Shown here: positions 33,802-45,995 of the stretch, one piece after another
Layout of the letters: each line of letters opens with the position of its first letter
Numbering within the stretch: position 1 is the stretch's first letter
Assembly: GCA_025738555.1 (NCBI GenBank)
Contig: JAOVFP010000013.1
Span: 2,170,001-2,234,000 of the forward strand
Direction of reading: 5' to 3'
Source of the DNA: Cyathus striatus
Lineage: Eukaryota; Basidiomycota; Agaricomycetes; Agaricales; Nidulariaceae
DNA length: 64,000 nucleotides
Position numbers and translations under genes: made by a program
Notes under the pieces: generated by a model
What the model was told of the DNA's origin: nothing
The model's database searches: none
Seen by the model: the letters and a program-made list of their open reading frames with translations, nothing else

Positions 33802-34312
33802 GGTCAATGTAGTTTAGTTTCTTATTCTTCATTCTGAGCGTGTCATTTGCACCACTACTCCTCTTTGCCCAGTCTTTATTTCATTTACTTACACTTAGTA
33901 TTTTGTCTCTGGATTCGTATCTACATCTTACTAGTATATATAAATAGTCTTCCAAATATACTAGGTAGTCTTCAGTATTCATATCAACTCTGTACACTTT
34001 CTTCCTACTCTAAGTTCCAAAACCTGCTCCGGGTTTTCCTTTGGGTCTCTCTCCCACTGCCTAGTGTAGTGGCAAAGCCCCTCGCATACTCTGGAATGTT
34101 TCCTTACATTGGATATTGTCTGTTGTGAAATATGAACCATTCCCTGGGGATATCCAGGCAGTGCAGCACATATGCTGAAGCCACAGTTCACTTCTGCACT
34201 CCTGCTCCCATTCCTGTACCCATACTCACTTTGGGTTTCTGTTATAGTTCTCCCACACCTTCTGGGCATCTTCACATTTGTTTCCCAGTAGGAAGGGAAT
34301 TGGTACATAACA
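33802..34312 (+). repeat. 3' LTR of element B, second part
   Basis: Continues 21471-21723 without loss across element C and ends GTACATAACA, followed by the target duplication GGAGG. Confidence 0.93.
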
Positions 34313-34831
34313 GGAGGGCAGTTTGGCAGTAGATAGATAGCTACCCACCCCCCTAGTAGTCTCACCCATTTGTCATTAGTCATCAGTTATTAGTACAGTT
34401 TTATTAGCACAGCCAGTCCAGTCAGAAATAGTATCAGTATCAGCAACAGTAAATAGATCAGTAACAGTCACAGTATTAGTCAGAAGTCACAGTCACAGTC
34501 AGAGTAACAGTAACAGAATAAGAAGCAGATCATAGGTCAAGTTCTAAGCAAGTTGAACATTGATCTATACAACATACACATTATAAATAGCATTAGGTCT
34601 ATAGTGTGTACTATACCCCTTTCATTATACTTGACATTGTATACAGCCTTTGCTGTACAATATCTTCCACACTCAGTTTCATACAAATCACACAGCTCCT
34701 GCTGTACAAGACCATCCACCAAATTCCCAAGAATATCCTTGCTAAACATTTCCTGACACTCAGGTGTTGTAACACAAACAAAGTTGATTCCTGTTAGCAC
34801 CTTAGATCATCTTAATCTTAAATAACAGCAT

Positions 34832-35320
34832 GGGAATGAAAATGCATTGCTTGGAAAAACGGTCGATGATAACAAGTATGGAATTGTACTTGGAGGATGA
34901 TGATTTGGGTAGTTGGTTGACAAAATCCATAGAAATTGAGTGCCAAGGGCATCCAGGTACAGAAAGTTGTTTCAAAGTCCCATATGGCTGATGACACTGC
35001 GGTTTAGAATGTAAACAGGTAGTGCAAGACTTACAGTAGTCTTTCACAAATGTTCTAAGACCCAGCCAAGTATATTCACAGCAAATTAAATTGAGGGTTT
35101 TGTTTTGTCCAAGGTGTCCAGAGAGTATGTGATCATGCTTGTACTGGAGAATGCAGAGTCGGAGTGTTCCAATGTTTGGAACATAAATCTGATCATCAAG
35201 TTGAAGAAATCCATCCACAGTCACAGTCCAACAATGTTCAGGAGTGCATAAATGAATCACTGCAATTGGATCATTAGGGAGAGCAGATAATATATCAGAA
35301 TGTAATTGCTCAATGTCCAT
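34832..35320 (-). pseudogene. Integrase N-terminal half (element E)
   Basis: Contains the zinc-binding region (HDHILSGHLGQNKT, CKSCTTC) and the first catalytic Asp (SMDFVNQLPKSS), and stops where D2 is inserted (RFSKQCIFIP). The upstream segment reads MDIEQLHSDILSALPNDP and keeps HLCTPEHCW, where A and C have a TGA. Confidence 0.88.
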
Positions 35321-37034
35321 GATAACACTAGCTCAGAGAGTCGGAAAAATGAGTGTGGTTGCACAGAGTGAGGAAATGAGTTGTTCCTGTGTAAATACCA
35401 GCCTGAAATTATGCAGATTGACTTTAGCATAGTCACTATCCCCCTCTTTAGGGTAGACGTCCCATCATCTAGTCAGAGCATTGGGTTTTGTGCCAAGTTT
35501 CCCTGGTCAAAAGCAGATGATGAGGTTGAATTGACATAGGGACTCAGACCATCTGGCTTGTCGACACGTTAGAATTTTAGTAGTGAAAAAATACTCTAAA
35601 TTCTTGTGATCAGTGACAATGTCAATAGGTGTACCAGAGCCTTCAAGGTAATGATGCCAAACTTGAAAAGCCTTGAAAATTGCGAGTAATTCTTTATCAT
35701 GAGTGTCATAATTAAGCTCAGGAGGCATGAAAGTGCAGGAATGGAATGTGATTGGGTGTATCTCACCATCCTCAGTCATAATTGATAAAATTGCAGCAAG
35801 AGCATAATCAGATGCATCAGTTTCTACAATTAATTGCATGTCAGGAACCCAATGAGTGAGAATCAGAGCTGATGTAAAAGCTTCCTTAAGGCTGGAAGAT
35901 GCAGAATGACATTTCTCCATGAAGTTCCACTCTACTCTTTCAAGTAAGTTGAGTTAGCAGAACAATAATGTCAGAGTAGTTGTAAATGAAACATCGATAG
36001 AAATTAGCAAATCCTAAGAAAGACTGAATATCTTTTACTTTCCTTGGCTCTGGCCAATCCTTGATGGTCTGTACTTTTGTGGGAGCCATAGTGAGTCCAG
36101 CAGGTGACAAGATAAAGCCAAGGTATTCAACTGATTCTGTGTGGAACTCACATTTATCGGCATGTGCATATAAGCCATGTTTGTGAAGTTGACGAAGTAC
36201 TTCTTTGACATGATGTCGATGTTGTGTGAGGTTATCAGAGTATATAAGTATATCATCGAGATAGACTATAACACACACATCAAGAAGGTCTTTAAAGACA
36301 TTATTCATAAAATGTTGAAATCCAGCAGGTGCATTGGAGAGTCCAAATGGCATTATGAGCCATTCAAAAGATCCATAGTGAGTGCGGAAGGCTGTTTTCC
36401 ATTCATCACCTTCTGCAATGTGGACAAGGTGATAAGCATGGTGAAGGTCAATTTTAGTGTATATGCAAGCTCAACGAGGAGAGTCCAAAAGGTTGGAAAT
36501 GAGTGGTAAAGGATAATGATCCTTTTTAGAAATTGTGTTCAAACCTCTGAAGTCCACACAAAGCCTAAGGGAACCATCTTTTTTATGAACAAAAAGAACA
36601 GGTGCTCCATGTGGAGAATGAGAGGGTTGAATGAAGCCAATTCAAATGTGTTCATCAATAAAATCCCAAAGAGCAGAAAGCTCAGACTGGGAAAGAGAGT
36701 AGATTGAACTGACAGGGGGTGCAGAGCCCTTGTCTAAGTTAATCTTCAAATTGTATGGTCAGTGTGGGGCAAGTGTGTCTGCCTTGGACTTGCTAAAAAC
36801 ATCAGCAAACTCATGACATTCAGGTGGAATGTCAGAAAGATCGGGTGCTTCCTCAACTTGGAGGGAAGCGGCAGTGATGATGGTACCAAGTTGAATGCAG
36901 AAAGTCTGCACTCCTGCTAAATGAGTTGCATGTGCAAATGTGGCTGTGTTTATTAGAGATATACTGGGAGGAGCAGACATACTATTGGCTGGAGTGACTG
37001 GTGTGACTGGTGGAAGCTTGGAAGCAGGAGGTAC
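35321..37034 (-). pseudogene. RT - RNase H of element E
   Basis: RNase H (35507-35920, IVETDASDYALAAIL), RT palm (35940-36353, [15 protein letters not shown]) and the N-terminal RT/linker (36759-37034, PPECHEFADVFSKSKADT) occupy separate frames. Closer to B than to A in wording. A MITE begins at 37037. Confidence 0.88.
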
Positions 37035-37036
37035 TA

Positions 37037-37629
37037 AGGTAGGGCTCAGTAAGTTCCGGCACCCCTTATGTAAGCAATTCCCTTTGTCAACTTCGAAGAC
37101 CATCAGCTGAGTCACAATCCACTCTAATGCAATTCTTTCTTCTGGGATGCATTTGTGGTGATTGAATCTCTCACTCCCAGAAAGAAAATTTTAAATAAAC
37201 TTAATTTTGGGGGACTTGATATAGAAAAACTTTTTATTGTAGAAAATGCATATTCATTACATTTCCGTGCAAATGACAGCATTTTATATTTTTGAGTCCT
37301 CAGATTTGGCCGTCACACTCCGTGACATATCGTGACATGTCACTTAAATGTCACACATTGTCACGTTGTCACGTGATCTAACGGAACAGAAGATATCTTC
37401 CCACTCTGAGGGAGAGCATTTTAGTTGGCTCAATGCACTACAAGTGATAAAAACTACTTTTAATTGTTTTGTAAAGTAGCTTTGAAAGGTAAATTTGCTT
37501 TCCTGAACAATATATCCAACACATTTTGACATTATTTTTTCGGAAAATTTCTGAACCTCAGATTTGGCCAGTCTTGGCGCTTATGTAATATGATTACATA
37601 AGGGTGCTGGAACTTAGTGAGCCCTACCT
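37037..37629. mobile_element. 593-bp MITE in pol of element E
   Basis: Inverted termini of about 32 bases with two or three mismatches (AGGTAGGGCTCAGTAAGTTCC against AGGTAGGGCTCACTAAGTTCC). TA duplication at 37035-37036 and 37630-37631. Taking it out with one TA restores the linker reading KPEVVPPASKLPP across the site. No transposase frame inside. Tc1/mariner-like by its TA target. Confidence 0.88.
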
Positions 37630-37631
37630 TA

Positions 37632-39348
37632 CCTCAGGCTTGGATTTGAGTGTGGAAATTGTGGAAAGTGTGGAAACATTGGAGTGTACTGGTGTTCGGA
37701 AAGTTAAAAGGCCCAATACCCAGTCAATCAACAGATTGTGGCAGGTGAGCCAATTGTATCCTAAAACAACAGAACATGCAGAATCAAGTGGTGTCACATA
37801 GAAGTCAATGTTTAAACATTCACCGGTAGGGAAATGTACAGGCAATGATATAAACTCAGTAATAGTATGGTTTGAGGTGCCATCAAAAAGTCGAAGCAAG
37901 ATCGGTGGAGTGCAGGATGTAGGTATAGCATGTGTCCATACAAAAGTGGAATTGACAAAACAGTGTGTAGAACCAGAATCAAATAGCATGGTAAAAGAAA
38001 TGGAAAGAGTGGTGGGTGCATAGATGGTAGTATAAAGTAAAATGTGAAGAGCATCAGGGTCAGAAAGAGTGGAAGCATTGAGTCATATCATTGGCACACA
38101 AGGGGGAACAATGTGGTCCTCATCTTGTGTGGAGTCCTGAGGACCACTCCCTATTTTTTCAAACCCAAGATAGGGTTTGAAGCCAATGCCAAAGTTGAAG
38201 TCAAAGTCAAGGTCAAAGTTGGAAGAGCAGCTGCTCATGCTCATGATGTGGAAGAGGCAGAACACGGACAGTCTTTAGCACAATGTCCTGCATTCCCACA
38301 AAATAAGCACAGATTGCCATCCATGTGGCACTGTTGTTCTTGTGGCAATAATTTGCCATCTGTATCAATCTTATTGGAAAGGTTGGGTCGCCTTGGCTGA
38401 GGAGTCGTATGCTGCTGAGTCTGAGGTGGGTTATTTTGACATGGTGCAGTAGGTGGTGGGGGCACGTGACATGGTGTGGGTGTATTAGGAATGTGCTCAA
38501 AAGTGCAGAAAGCTCGGGAGGGAGCCTCATGAACTCGCTTGCCCTGGCGCTCCCAGTGCCTACTGTCAATAGACTGAGCCAAATGAATCATACCCTGTTT
38601 AGTACCAGGCTTGCCAACATGAGAGATCTGATTTTTAATGTGGTCAGGCAAGCTGACATAAAAACAATGACTGAGGGACTTATTGTCTCAAGAAGTTTTT
38701 TGGGCAAGTTTACTAAACTGCACCAAATACTTCAACAGTTTCTCACTGTCCTTCATTACTAACACATCCAAATCATTCTCTGCATCTCCCTTGGGATTTG
38801 TGAGACCAAAGTTATCCTGTAAGAGAAGCACAAAGGCTTCCCAAGAGAACAAGAAGTCTTCAGTAGAGAATGGGTCATTAAGTGCAGGCATAATGAGTTG
38901 AAGTGCAGTACTGTGCAAGTACATGAGAGCAAAGTTAACTCAAACTTCACCATCTAGGTACTGAACTCAATTATTGCGAAAATAAATCTCGCACTGCACA
39001 ATGAACTCTTCCAGTTTCTCAGAACTGGAGCCATTGAAAGTGTCAGATTTTTTGACATTCTTATTGCAGTCAGGCCTGTTATTCCCACATGCAAGGTCAG
39101 CAACATTTAAGAGAGCCTCAGCAAGACAATCATTTTGTCAAGCTTGGGGAGTTTGACTTGGTGGATCATCATCGCCATCGTCATCTCCATGGTTGGAAGG
39201 TGGAGGTGATGGAGGGTTGGGCTGTGAAGGAGGTGGGGGTGGGGGTCCAACAGTGTCACGATCTGATCCATTATTGTCAGGAGTGCCCAAGGGTGGTGGA
39301 TCTCCACCATATGGCAGAGGTGTGCCATCAGGAGGGTCCTGAGCCATA
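37632..39348 (-). pseudogene. Protease and gag of element E
   Basis: The protease frame 37632-37989 has [13 protein letters not shown]. Gag follows: nucleocapsid with CCHC knuckle CLFCGNAGHCAKDC (38241-38651), capsid-like (38688-38924 and around 39000-39060) and the N-terminal acidic/proline-rich part starting MAQDPPDGTPLPYGGDP at 39347. Multiple frame breaks. Confidence 0.86.
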
Positions 39349-39596
39349 AGTGTCAGCTAAATACAATCATATAATAGCAGGGTTATATGATTGTTTTTTA
39401 TTGTATGTGTCCTATTAATACTATTTACTTCAGGCAATCACAAATAATCATTTATTCATTCTATTTGAATTGTACTACTAGCAATACTATAGGCAATTAC
39501 AAACAATCCATTGTCTGTTGCAAAACTTTCCATATCAGTTTAGAGCTCATTCTTTTTCTTCAGATTCTTGCAACTTGAATCTGGAGGTCAAAAATT
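39349..39596. other. Junction where the 5' LTR of E is missing
   Basis: An LTR should begin within about 50 bases of the gag start, but no match to 11594-12276 is present. The stretch is AT-rich, with an imperfect hairpin ACAATCATATAA...TTATATGATTGT at about 39364-39395. Nothing else is recognised. Confidence 0.5.
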
Positions 39597-41620
39597 TGTT
39601 ACACCACACTCTCCTGCAACAGCAGACTTGGCAGGTTCTATTATTGGTGATTGGGCAGAGAAGGTTGGTCTTCCTAGAGCTGGTACAAATGCAATATGAC
39701 ACAATGCCAGAAATGCCATAGGCTCCTCAGCTCATCTACTGTGCATTTGCTGACTCAGTTTGAACTTTGTAGTATGGTGTTCAGCTTGGCTCAGAGATTG
39801 CCACTGACCTCATGAACCATGCTCCAGAAGAATCACAGAGTGTTTTTAGACACCATTACTATAAGAATACTGCCAACTACAATGTGGTTGGTATTTGCTT
39901 GGGAGAAGAGGCAGGTCCCTCCAAAACTCATCCTGGACAGGCATTAGAGGTATGTGTTGATTTTGTCTCCCGAGATATATAATGAAGCACTTTGAGTAGA
40001 AAATGGAACATCAAAATGCGCTCGCTGACCCTCTTATTGATACCCTTGTATCAACTCTCTCTTGCTCTTGCCAAAATGAATCATCCAAGCAAAAAGCAGT
40101 GGATGATGATGCAATAAATGTATGTACAGATGCCCAAGAAAGTCCTGATTCTAACCAAGAACAGAACAACCCAGAAATGAAGAAACTCCAGGCTGAGGTG
40201 GAGGACATCCATGACAAGTACAAAACATGCTTTACCAAAGGCATTGCTGCATATTCATCAAGTTTGGCCAACATAAAGAAGGTTTATAACATCTGTCTTG
40301 GCACAAAGACTCATGGTCCATGAAAGCTAAGGAAACATGGTCCACTTGAATTTATACCTGGCAGAGAGGCTGACACTCTCAAGGTACAGATATATGTCAA
40401 ATTTTATCTGTTTTCTTGACTAATATGTTTATGGTAGTACAAAAACATTTTGACAGTCATATACCAGAAAAAGACAAATCTTAGAAAGACTCTTCAAAAA
40501 AGAATTATGAAACAGGCCCTTAGAGAATGGCAAAGAGCCATCAAGCAGGAAGGCAAACTCAGCAGTACAGAACAGAGAATGGAGGCACTAGAGGAATCTA
40601 AAAAATTGTCACCTCACATCATTGAGGGATTGAAGCAAGGTTCATGTGAGATCTTTTGCAATTCCAGCTCAAGCTTTTCTGATGATATACTGTAGCGGAT
40701 GCCTTGAAAGATGGGGAAAGCCTCAAGGTGCCTACTGTCATCAATACTAACACCATAGCTTTATGGTGTTTGAAACTGAACAGCCTAGTACTGATGAGGC
40801 AGAAGCAGAGGAGGAGGATGATTATGAAGATGATGATGAAGATGATGATGACATGGAGGATGTCATCAATGACATGGGTGGACAGATGTCTTGGATTGCA
40901 GAATGTGCAGACAAGTATTGCAAGGAAGGGGCAGAGACAGATAGGGTGGATGACTTTACATCCATGTCATTATGTTTGTCTCACTTGTTTTATTTCATTT
41001 CACAATCACTGACAGCATAAATAGTTACCACTGGCCCAGCCCATGACCCCAAGAACATAGTCAATGAAAAGCATGAAGTTGATCTGTTGGAAATCCCTGT
41101 TACAGAAGTCTGGAACCAAATGATATGGTTCCTATATGAGCCCATGCTCCAACAACAAGAATTTGAGAAGCTAAAGGTACATTCATGGGTCTGATAGATT
41201 ATGCTTTACTAACTCAAGTAGGTTGTGGGTGGGTACAGATGTCCTGAATGTACGCCATTCAGGCATACACCACTTGTTGTCAAGTCCCTAGCTGAACTTA
41301 CACATCACAAGTGCCTTCTAGTAACTTTACACAACAAAGAATTCACTGCATGCAGGCTTAATCTTCACACCCCATGGAAACAGCTAGAATTACAGATGTA
41401 TCACTCAGGTCTGAAGGACCTCTACTACTGCCCCAGTGATAATTGCAACTTTTTATATGAGCTGAAGCCCTCTTTCAATTTAAGGCATGTTGCTGATAAT
41501 TCTACCAGGTCTACAACAGCACTGTGGGTTTTCAACTACATGGTATGTCTCAGCACCAAGATTCATGGTCCAAGAAAGCTAAGGCTCTACAACACAACAT
41601 GGCTTTATTCCCCAACCTGA
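39597..41620 (+). pseudogene. Decayed gene resembling fungal tyrosine-recombinase-like (DUF3435-type) proteins
   Basis: Fragments in changing frames on the plus strand. The first (39600-39950) reads IIGDWAEKVGLPRAGTNAI, then EIATDLMNHAPEES, FRHHYY and VVGICLGEEAG. This resembles the end of a tyrosine-recombinase fold, with a (N)H-x(n)-Y pair. Then come an acidic coiled segment (40003-40323), a basic helical segment (40450-40690, RIMKQALREWQRAIKQ), an acidic stretch (40763-41020) and a Cys/His segment (41225-41620, YRCPECTPFRH, LTHHKC). Similar modular proteins are common in agaricomycetes. The assignment rests on short motifs and is tentative; stops and shifts make the copy dead. Confidence 0.4.
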
Positions 41621-41759
41621 ACCTCTCCTGGAGCCCCACACACCTAGTCTGCAAGTGTGTGTAATGCAATTTCCTCTGGAGTGGTATATATAAAAAAAAC
41701 ACTGGATCCCAATCTTAACTGTTAAAAATGAAAATGAATCATATACATAAGAATAAAAA

Positions 41760-41860
41760 GGGCTTGACCGGGAATTGAACCCGGGACCTCCTCGAATTGT
41801 GGCATAGGTTCAATGCCAGGACAGCCCGAACGAGGAATCATACTACTAGACCATCAAGCC
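41760..41860 (-). tRNA. tRNA-Pro (anticodon CGG) with 29-nt intron
   Basis: The acceptor arms GGCTTGA (41860-41854) and TCAAGCC (41767-41761) pair, with discriminator C at 41760. A-box GGTCTAGTAGTATGA and B-box GGTTCAATTCC are present. The anticodon stem CCTCG/CGAGG encloses loop TTCGGGT, with an intron (41796-41824) after position 37, the canonical place. No CCA is encoded, as expected in eukaryotes. The anticodon CGG reads CCG proline codons. It is the first host gene after the transposon block. Confidence 0.92.
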
Positions 41861-44846
41861 GATGGGAAGAAAAATACCATGGGTCTTCTGACGGTAAGGA
41901 AAATAGTTCCGAGTTTGTAAATTCTCCAACAGGAAGCGCATACTCAACACTGCGAGTTGCTTGATTCACCCAAGTAGTCAGGCTCTGTCAGTCGGCAGTC
42001 GGCAGTTGCAGTTAGTCTGAGGTCGTAAGCACATCTATAATTGTGATGTACGTGTTACATGGGAACCCTAAGTAGACTACTTATCTGTTCATTGTGAACT
42101 TCCCCCCGAATATACCCTCGAACCCGTTTGAGACCGAGGTTCCGAATTCGATATGAAGGATGTCGTCAATCACCAAAGTTTTTGCTAAGCTGAGGAGTCT
42201 TGCATCCCAATGATACTACACCTTCAGTAATGGAGTCTGGAACCGGCGTCTGACATGAGAGTCGAGAATAATAGCACAGTACAGTCGTTATAGAAACCAG
42301 GCAAAAACAAATTGTGGCCAATATGTCGACATGACCCGATGGCCAGAAGGCCCTGCTGGAGCCTGAAACACGAACGACAACCCTCTCTGACAGAGACACA
42401 GGGATAGATATGAGTTGGCTAGTCAACCGACGACTGGGTTGTTGAATTGGATGCTATTAAACGACCTTGGAGCGACCGATATATTGACTGCAAGTTCTGT
42501 AGAAGTATAGCCCAAGACTAGTTGCGTTATCTAGATATCCTAGGCTGTTCCACGTCCTCGATATAAGGTTTTCATCAGTTAATGAGCATCCTGGGTGTCA
42601 TGCAGCAGAGACCACGACAGAACAACTGTGATACACGTGTTAGGTTACGGGAACGAAAGCAAGGGGGATTTAACATATTACTTAGCCTGACACCCATTAC
42701 TAGGGATTAACAAAAGTCCAACAAAAGTCCCAGCTCGAGTACTGTAGACAACCAGCATTACGTGGCCAGTGGGCAGGATTGTCTTCGGGAGTTCTGGCAA
42801 AGCAGAGCCAGGGCGTTAATGTGGCCACGATAAGACTATTTGAAGACGATTACGCATTTAATGTGAACCCTAATTCCGGATACCTAAGTATAAATCACTT
42901 TCATGAGTGAGAATAAAGCAGAGAAGGCGAGTGTAAACGGCAAAGAATACTGTAGCGCTGTTTATATATGAAAGTCTTGGACCCGAGAGTAAACAATGTG
43001 TGACTAGTTTCGTGACCCATTTTAACGTTTTGACCGCAACACAACCGCAACATCTCCAGTAGCCTGTTGCTCCCTTCAGACCTTTCCGTAATGCTGCAGT
43101 TTATTTCAATCTAGTTCAACAAGTAGCTTTACCCATTCGATTCCAGGCATCTTAGCAAGTTTCTGAAGGAGGATAATGGCTGAGGAAAGCTGAAGCCTGA
43201 TGATCATCGACCAGAACCGTGGTATAGATATGTGGTCACCATGGACCTAGCCTTCGAGTCTTCGTCATTGCTAGGAAGGGTTTCAATCGTGTGTCAAGGC
43301 TCCGGAGAGCTCGCACTGGCTACGCCATGGTAAGAGGACATCTCATTTGTTTGGAAGTTTCGCCTGACTGTCGGGAAGACGCAAAGATCACCCCTGATCG
43401 TTCAACATGATGGAAATTCTGACTATTCCAGCTTGTACTACTTACGCTAAGCATTGGTTAATCCTACTACTAGAGGACCACAATCATTTGCACAGTCCCA
43501 TTGGAATGTGAAAACCGGATGTTGCAGCGAAAACTTGTTCCGTTGGCCAATCCCAGATGCGGGTATCGCATTGGAAACAGTTATCCTGTCCTAGTGTGTA
43601 GGGCCTCGGTGAACGTTTACACCTGTTAGCTGTGTCAGGTTGTGGTATATTGTGACAGTGTTGCTGACCTTTAATCGTAGTCGAACTAAGCCTTGCCTCT
43701 TCCCTGGAGTGTACCTTGATCACAGGATTATAAAGGGTCTGTGCTGACAAGACCGTAGAGCTCCCATATCGTCTGTTACCGCCCGTAAACGTTGTTAGCC
43801 ATTGTGAGTCGCTACAATCTAGTTGCTCACCCATTTAACGTTTAACCGGGTAGCTCTCAAACCCCTCCCCAGTAACACTTTTTCAATAGGTTCCATTGTC
43901 TTGACCAGAGTTATATGTGTCAAGGGACTTGCGATACGGCCTCTCCGCTATTAGGAAAGTTGCGCTCGGCACATCAACGCATATCCTATAATATCTTATA
44001 ATTGCATGTTCCGGTAAGAACTTCATGAGCCATCCAGATATCTTGGTTCCCGACCCGGATCTTATCACCTAGAATCAATAGTGACTTGACGCTAGTATAA
44101 ATCTCTGTAGATCATCTTCAATCAGCGAAGACCAGAGAAGAATCTCTACTATACACACCGTGTTCATCCGGTTGGGAGAATCCCGTCCTCATGGAAAATA
44201 AACGTTGCCTTCGTGCGTGAGGAACGCGAAGAACCAGAAGAACCAGAATGACCTCTTCATCTCTGTTTAGATTCTCTGTTCTAGTTTCCCATGTCATTCA
44301 TGTGGGCAGATGGAACGGTCATACTCGGTTTAAATATAATCACGTTTACCTGTGGTTACCAGCGCCTTCAATGGGACATATAAATCGATAGAGTGGGTAT
44401 TAAACTAGTCCTGACTCCCCTTTAGAAACACAAGCACCTCTTCCCGTGTACACCGGCGGTGTCCCTTTCCCCTGTTCCTCATGTTCCTATCCTCATCAGC
44501 TTATATGACATCATATCTTTTCAAATACAGCAAGGGAAGCGCAGTAACATGTCACCAAGCGAGTACGCAGGATGGCTCCTCGGGGAACGGGTGTGCCTAA
44601 GTGAGCGGAAGAGTTGTTGAGGTCAATTATCAAATAATTACTCTTATCTTAACCGAGAGGCAGGTGACCAAGTGGTATAGCTTAGGCAAACTCCCGGCCT
44701 TTGCTTCCCCCCCCTTTAAAGCTCTTCTCACAACGTGTTTCAACAAGGTTTCAAGTCGCCAAGATACCGCCTTGAAGGTTGGCTCGCTCAGCACTGATAT
44801 TCTTACTGTTTTCTATTTCAGCTCATTACATCCACAGGACAACAGA
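41861..44846. other. Gene-free host sequence
   Basis: About 3 kb with normal CpG content and no recognisable gene, repeat or RNA. Open frames here are short and unconvincing. The 5' part of the kinase-like gene may reach into its right end (an open frame extends back to 44601). Confidence 0.5.
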
Positions 44847-45640
44847 ATGCGTCCTTTGGGTACGACCACTATCAGTCAGAATCTGGAGCCCCCAGTCGAT
44901 GTCGAACTCGCCTTTTCTGGCGAAAGGCCATTTCAGATACGCCCACGCCCTCCCGACTTCAGTCGCCTTCGCAAACCGGGGGGGAACATGCTTGAGTATG
45001 CTACAGGTTTACTTGGCTATGAAGTTCGTCGGCGATTCATCGTATGTGCCTCATTGCTTTTGCTATATACCTCTCTCTGAGTTACCACTGACAGGCGTTA
45101 AAATCTGCCGAGGTGATATGTATCGCTCACGCTGACGGAAGAGTTCATGGTAACGTGAACCCAGTGAGTGGAGTCTTCTTTCTCGCTTCTCGAGCGCTCA
45201 TAAGCACTAAATTTTCTAATTAGGGAGTGTTCTATATCTCAGAGGAATCTGTTACGCTAATGGACGTTGGTCTCTACGGGCTAGCACAGAAAGACTTGGA
45301 TCGCATTAAGATGACATTTGCTCACCACTACAAAGCAAGGGATGAGTTGCGAATGGACCCCGTTGTACCTACCGTACTTATGGATGTCCATTCATGGGCT
45401 AAAACAATGATAAGCGTATGTTCTATTCTAGGTTTTCCATTATGATGCTGATTGTGACCTATATAGCTTTATACCGGCTTACCCCTCCAGCTGTCTTTCG
45501 GTCGCATCCTGCCTCCTGTACAGCCATCGGAGATGCCGGACGACGTCTGGAATATCGTTGTGCAGTGCTTGGATGAGGGGCTGAATATTCAGGTGGATAT
45601 GAACCAAGTAGTCGCGCAGCTAACTGCGATTCAAGCTTGA
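44847..45640 (+). CDS. Kinase-like protein (C-lobe; probable pseudokinase), copy 1
   Basis: Four exons: 44847-45041, 45095-45163, 45224-45415 and 45491-45640, giving about 201 residues. Recognisable are a hinge-like GGNMLEYATGLLGYE, an RVHGNVNP segment at the place of the catalytic loop, TLMDVGLYGLA at the DFG position, DVHSWAKTMIS (the usual D-x-W/Y-S-x-G helix) and PPVQPSEMPDDVWNIVVQCLDE, like the last kinase subdomain. The catalytic HRD Asp is Asn and DFG is DVG, so catalysis is doubtful. No N-lobe with a Gly loop is seen. The start is uncertain: the frame is open upstream and an acceptor (TTTCAG) lies at 44820. Exons 2 and 3 have exactly the same lengths as in the copy at 60431. Confidence 0.65.
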
Positions 45641-45995
45641 TTCTTTCATCTATTTATAAAAATCAAGCTCAAGAATCCATTTGTGCAGAAGTCAAACATG
45701 TTCCTAGAGTACGTTTCAATGTAGTTAATAGTTTAGATGTCTTTTAGTAGAGGATGAAGAGATGTGTTCGACAAGGACCAGTGTAAAATTAAAGTACTTA
45801 GTTTCGGAAACGTATATACTATAACGCGCGCCAGATGCCGGCCCGGTGTCCTTTGGCGATTTGTGCTTGTTGTCGAATGTCCTTGATCAAGCCTAAGGTT
45901 GGGACGCGTCGACGACGTTGAGCTCATCGCCAAACGCACTAGCTACAAGGCCACATAATATTCCCAACTAATCTCGTTACATCTACCTCTCGGAA

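Larger units (their letters stand above)
14092..34312 (+). mobile_element. Element B: Ty3/Gypsy chromovirus, split by element C
   Basis: 5' LTR 14092-14855 (764 bases). The 3' LTR is in two parts, 21471-21723 and 33802-34312, which also sum to 764. Target duplication GGAGG at 14087-14091 and 34313-34317. Inside, on the plus strand: gag, protease, RT, RNase H, integrase with chromodomain; then an antisense gene and the polypurine tract AGGGGGATAC. Several stop codons make it inactive, many of them TGA at likely former CGA codons. Confidence 0.95.
13332..34827 (+). mobile_element. D2: solo-LTR-like element in the integrase of E, split by element B
   Basis: Its own sequence is 13332-14091 plus 34318-34827, about 1.27 kb, with ends TGTCA...TAACA. 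The 4-base target duplication GCAT lies at 13328-13331 and 34828-34831. Removing it restores FIP-M-HTTC in the integrase of E. A TATA-like TATATAAGG at about 14080 stands directly at the insertion point of B. It shares motifs and hairpins with D1. No coding capacity. Confidence 0.75.
11594..39348 (-). mobile_element. Element E: oldest, heavily nested Ty3/Gypsy chromovirus
   Basis: The left (3') LTR, integrase C-terminal half, integrase N-terminal half, RNase H/RT, protease and gag follow in order on the minus strand. Between the two integrase halves lies D2 with everything nested in it (13332-34827). A MITE (37037-37629) interrupts pol. No second LTR is found next to the gag start at 39345; the sequence there is unrelated. 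E is therefore truncated at its 5' end. It is the only one of the four copies without TGA at two positions just after RNase H (it has TGT and TGC). Confidence 0.85.

Noticed and set aside
42166..44068. Several 60-130 codon frames between the tRNA and the kinase-like gene
   Set aside because: No domain, no plausible splice continuation and no codon signature; treated as chance frames.
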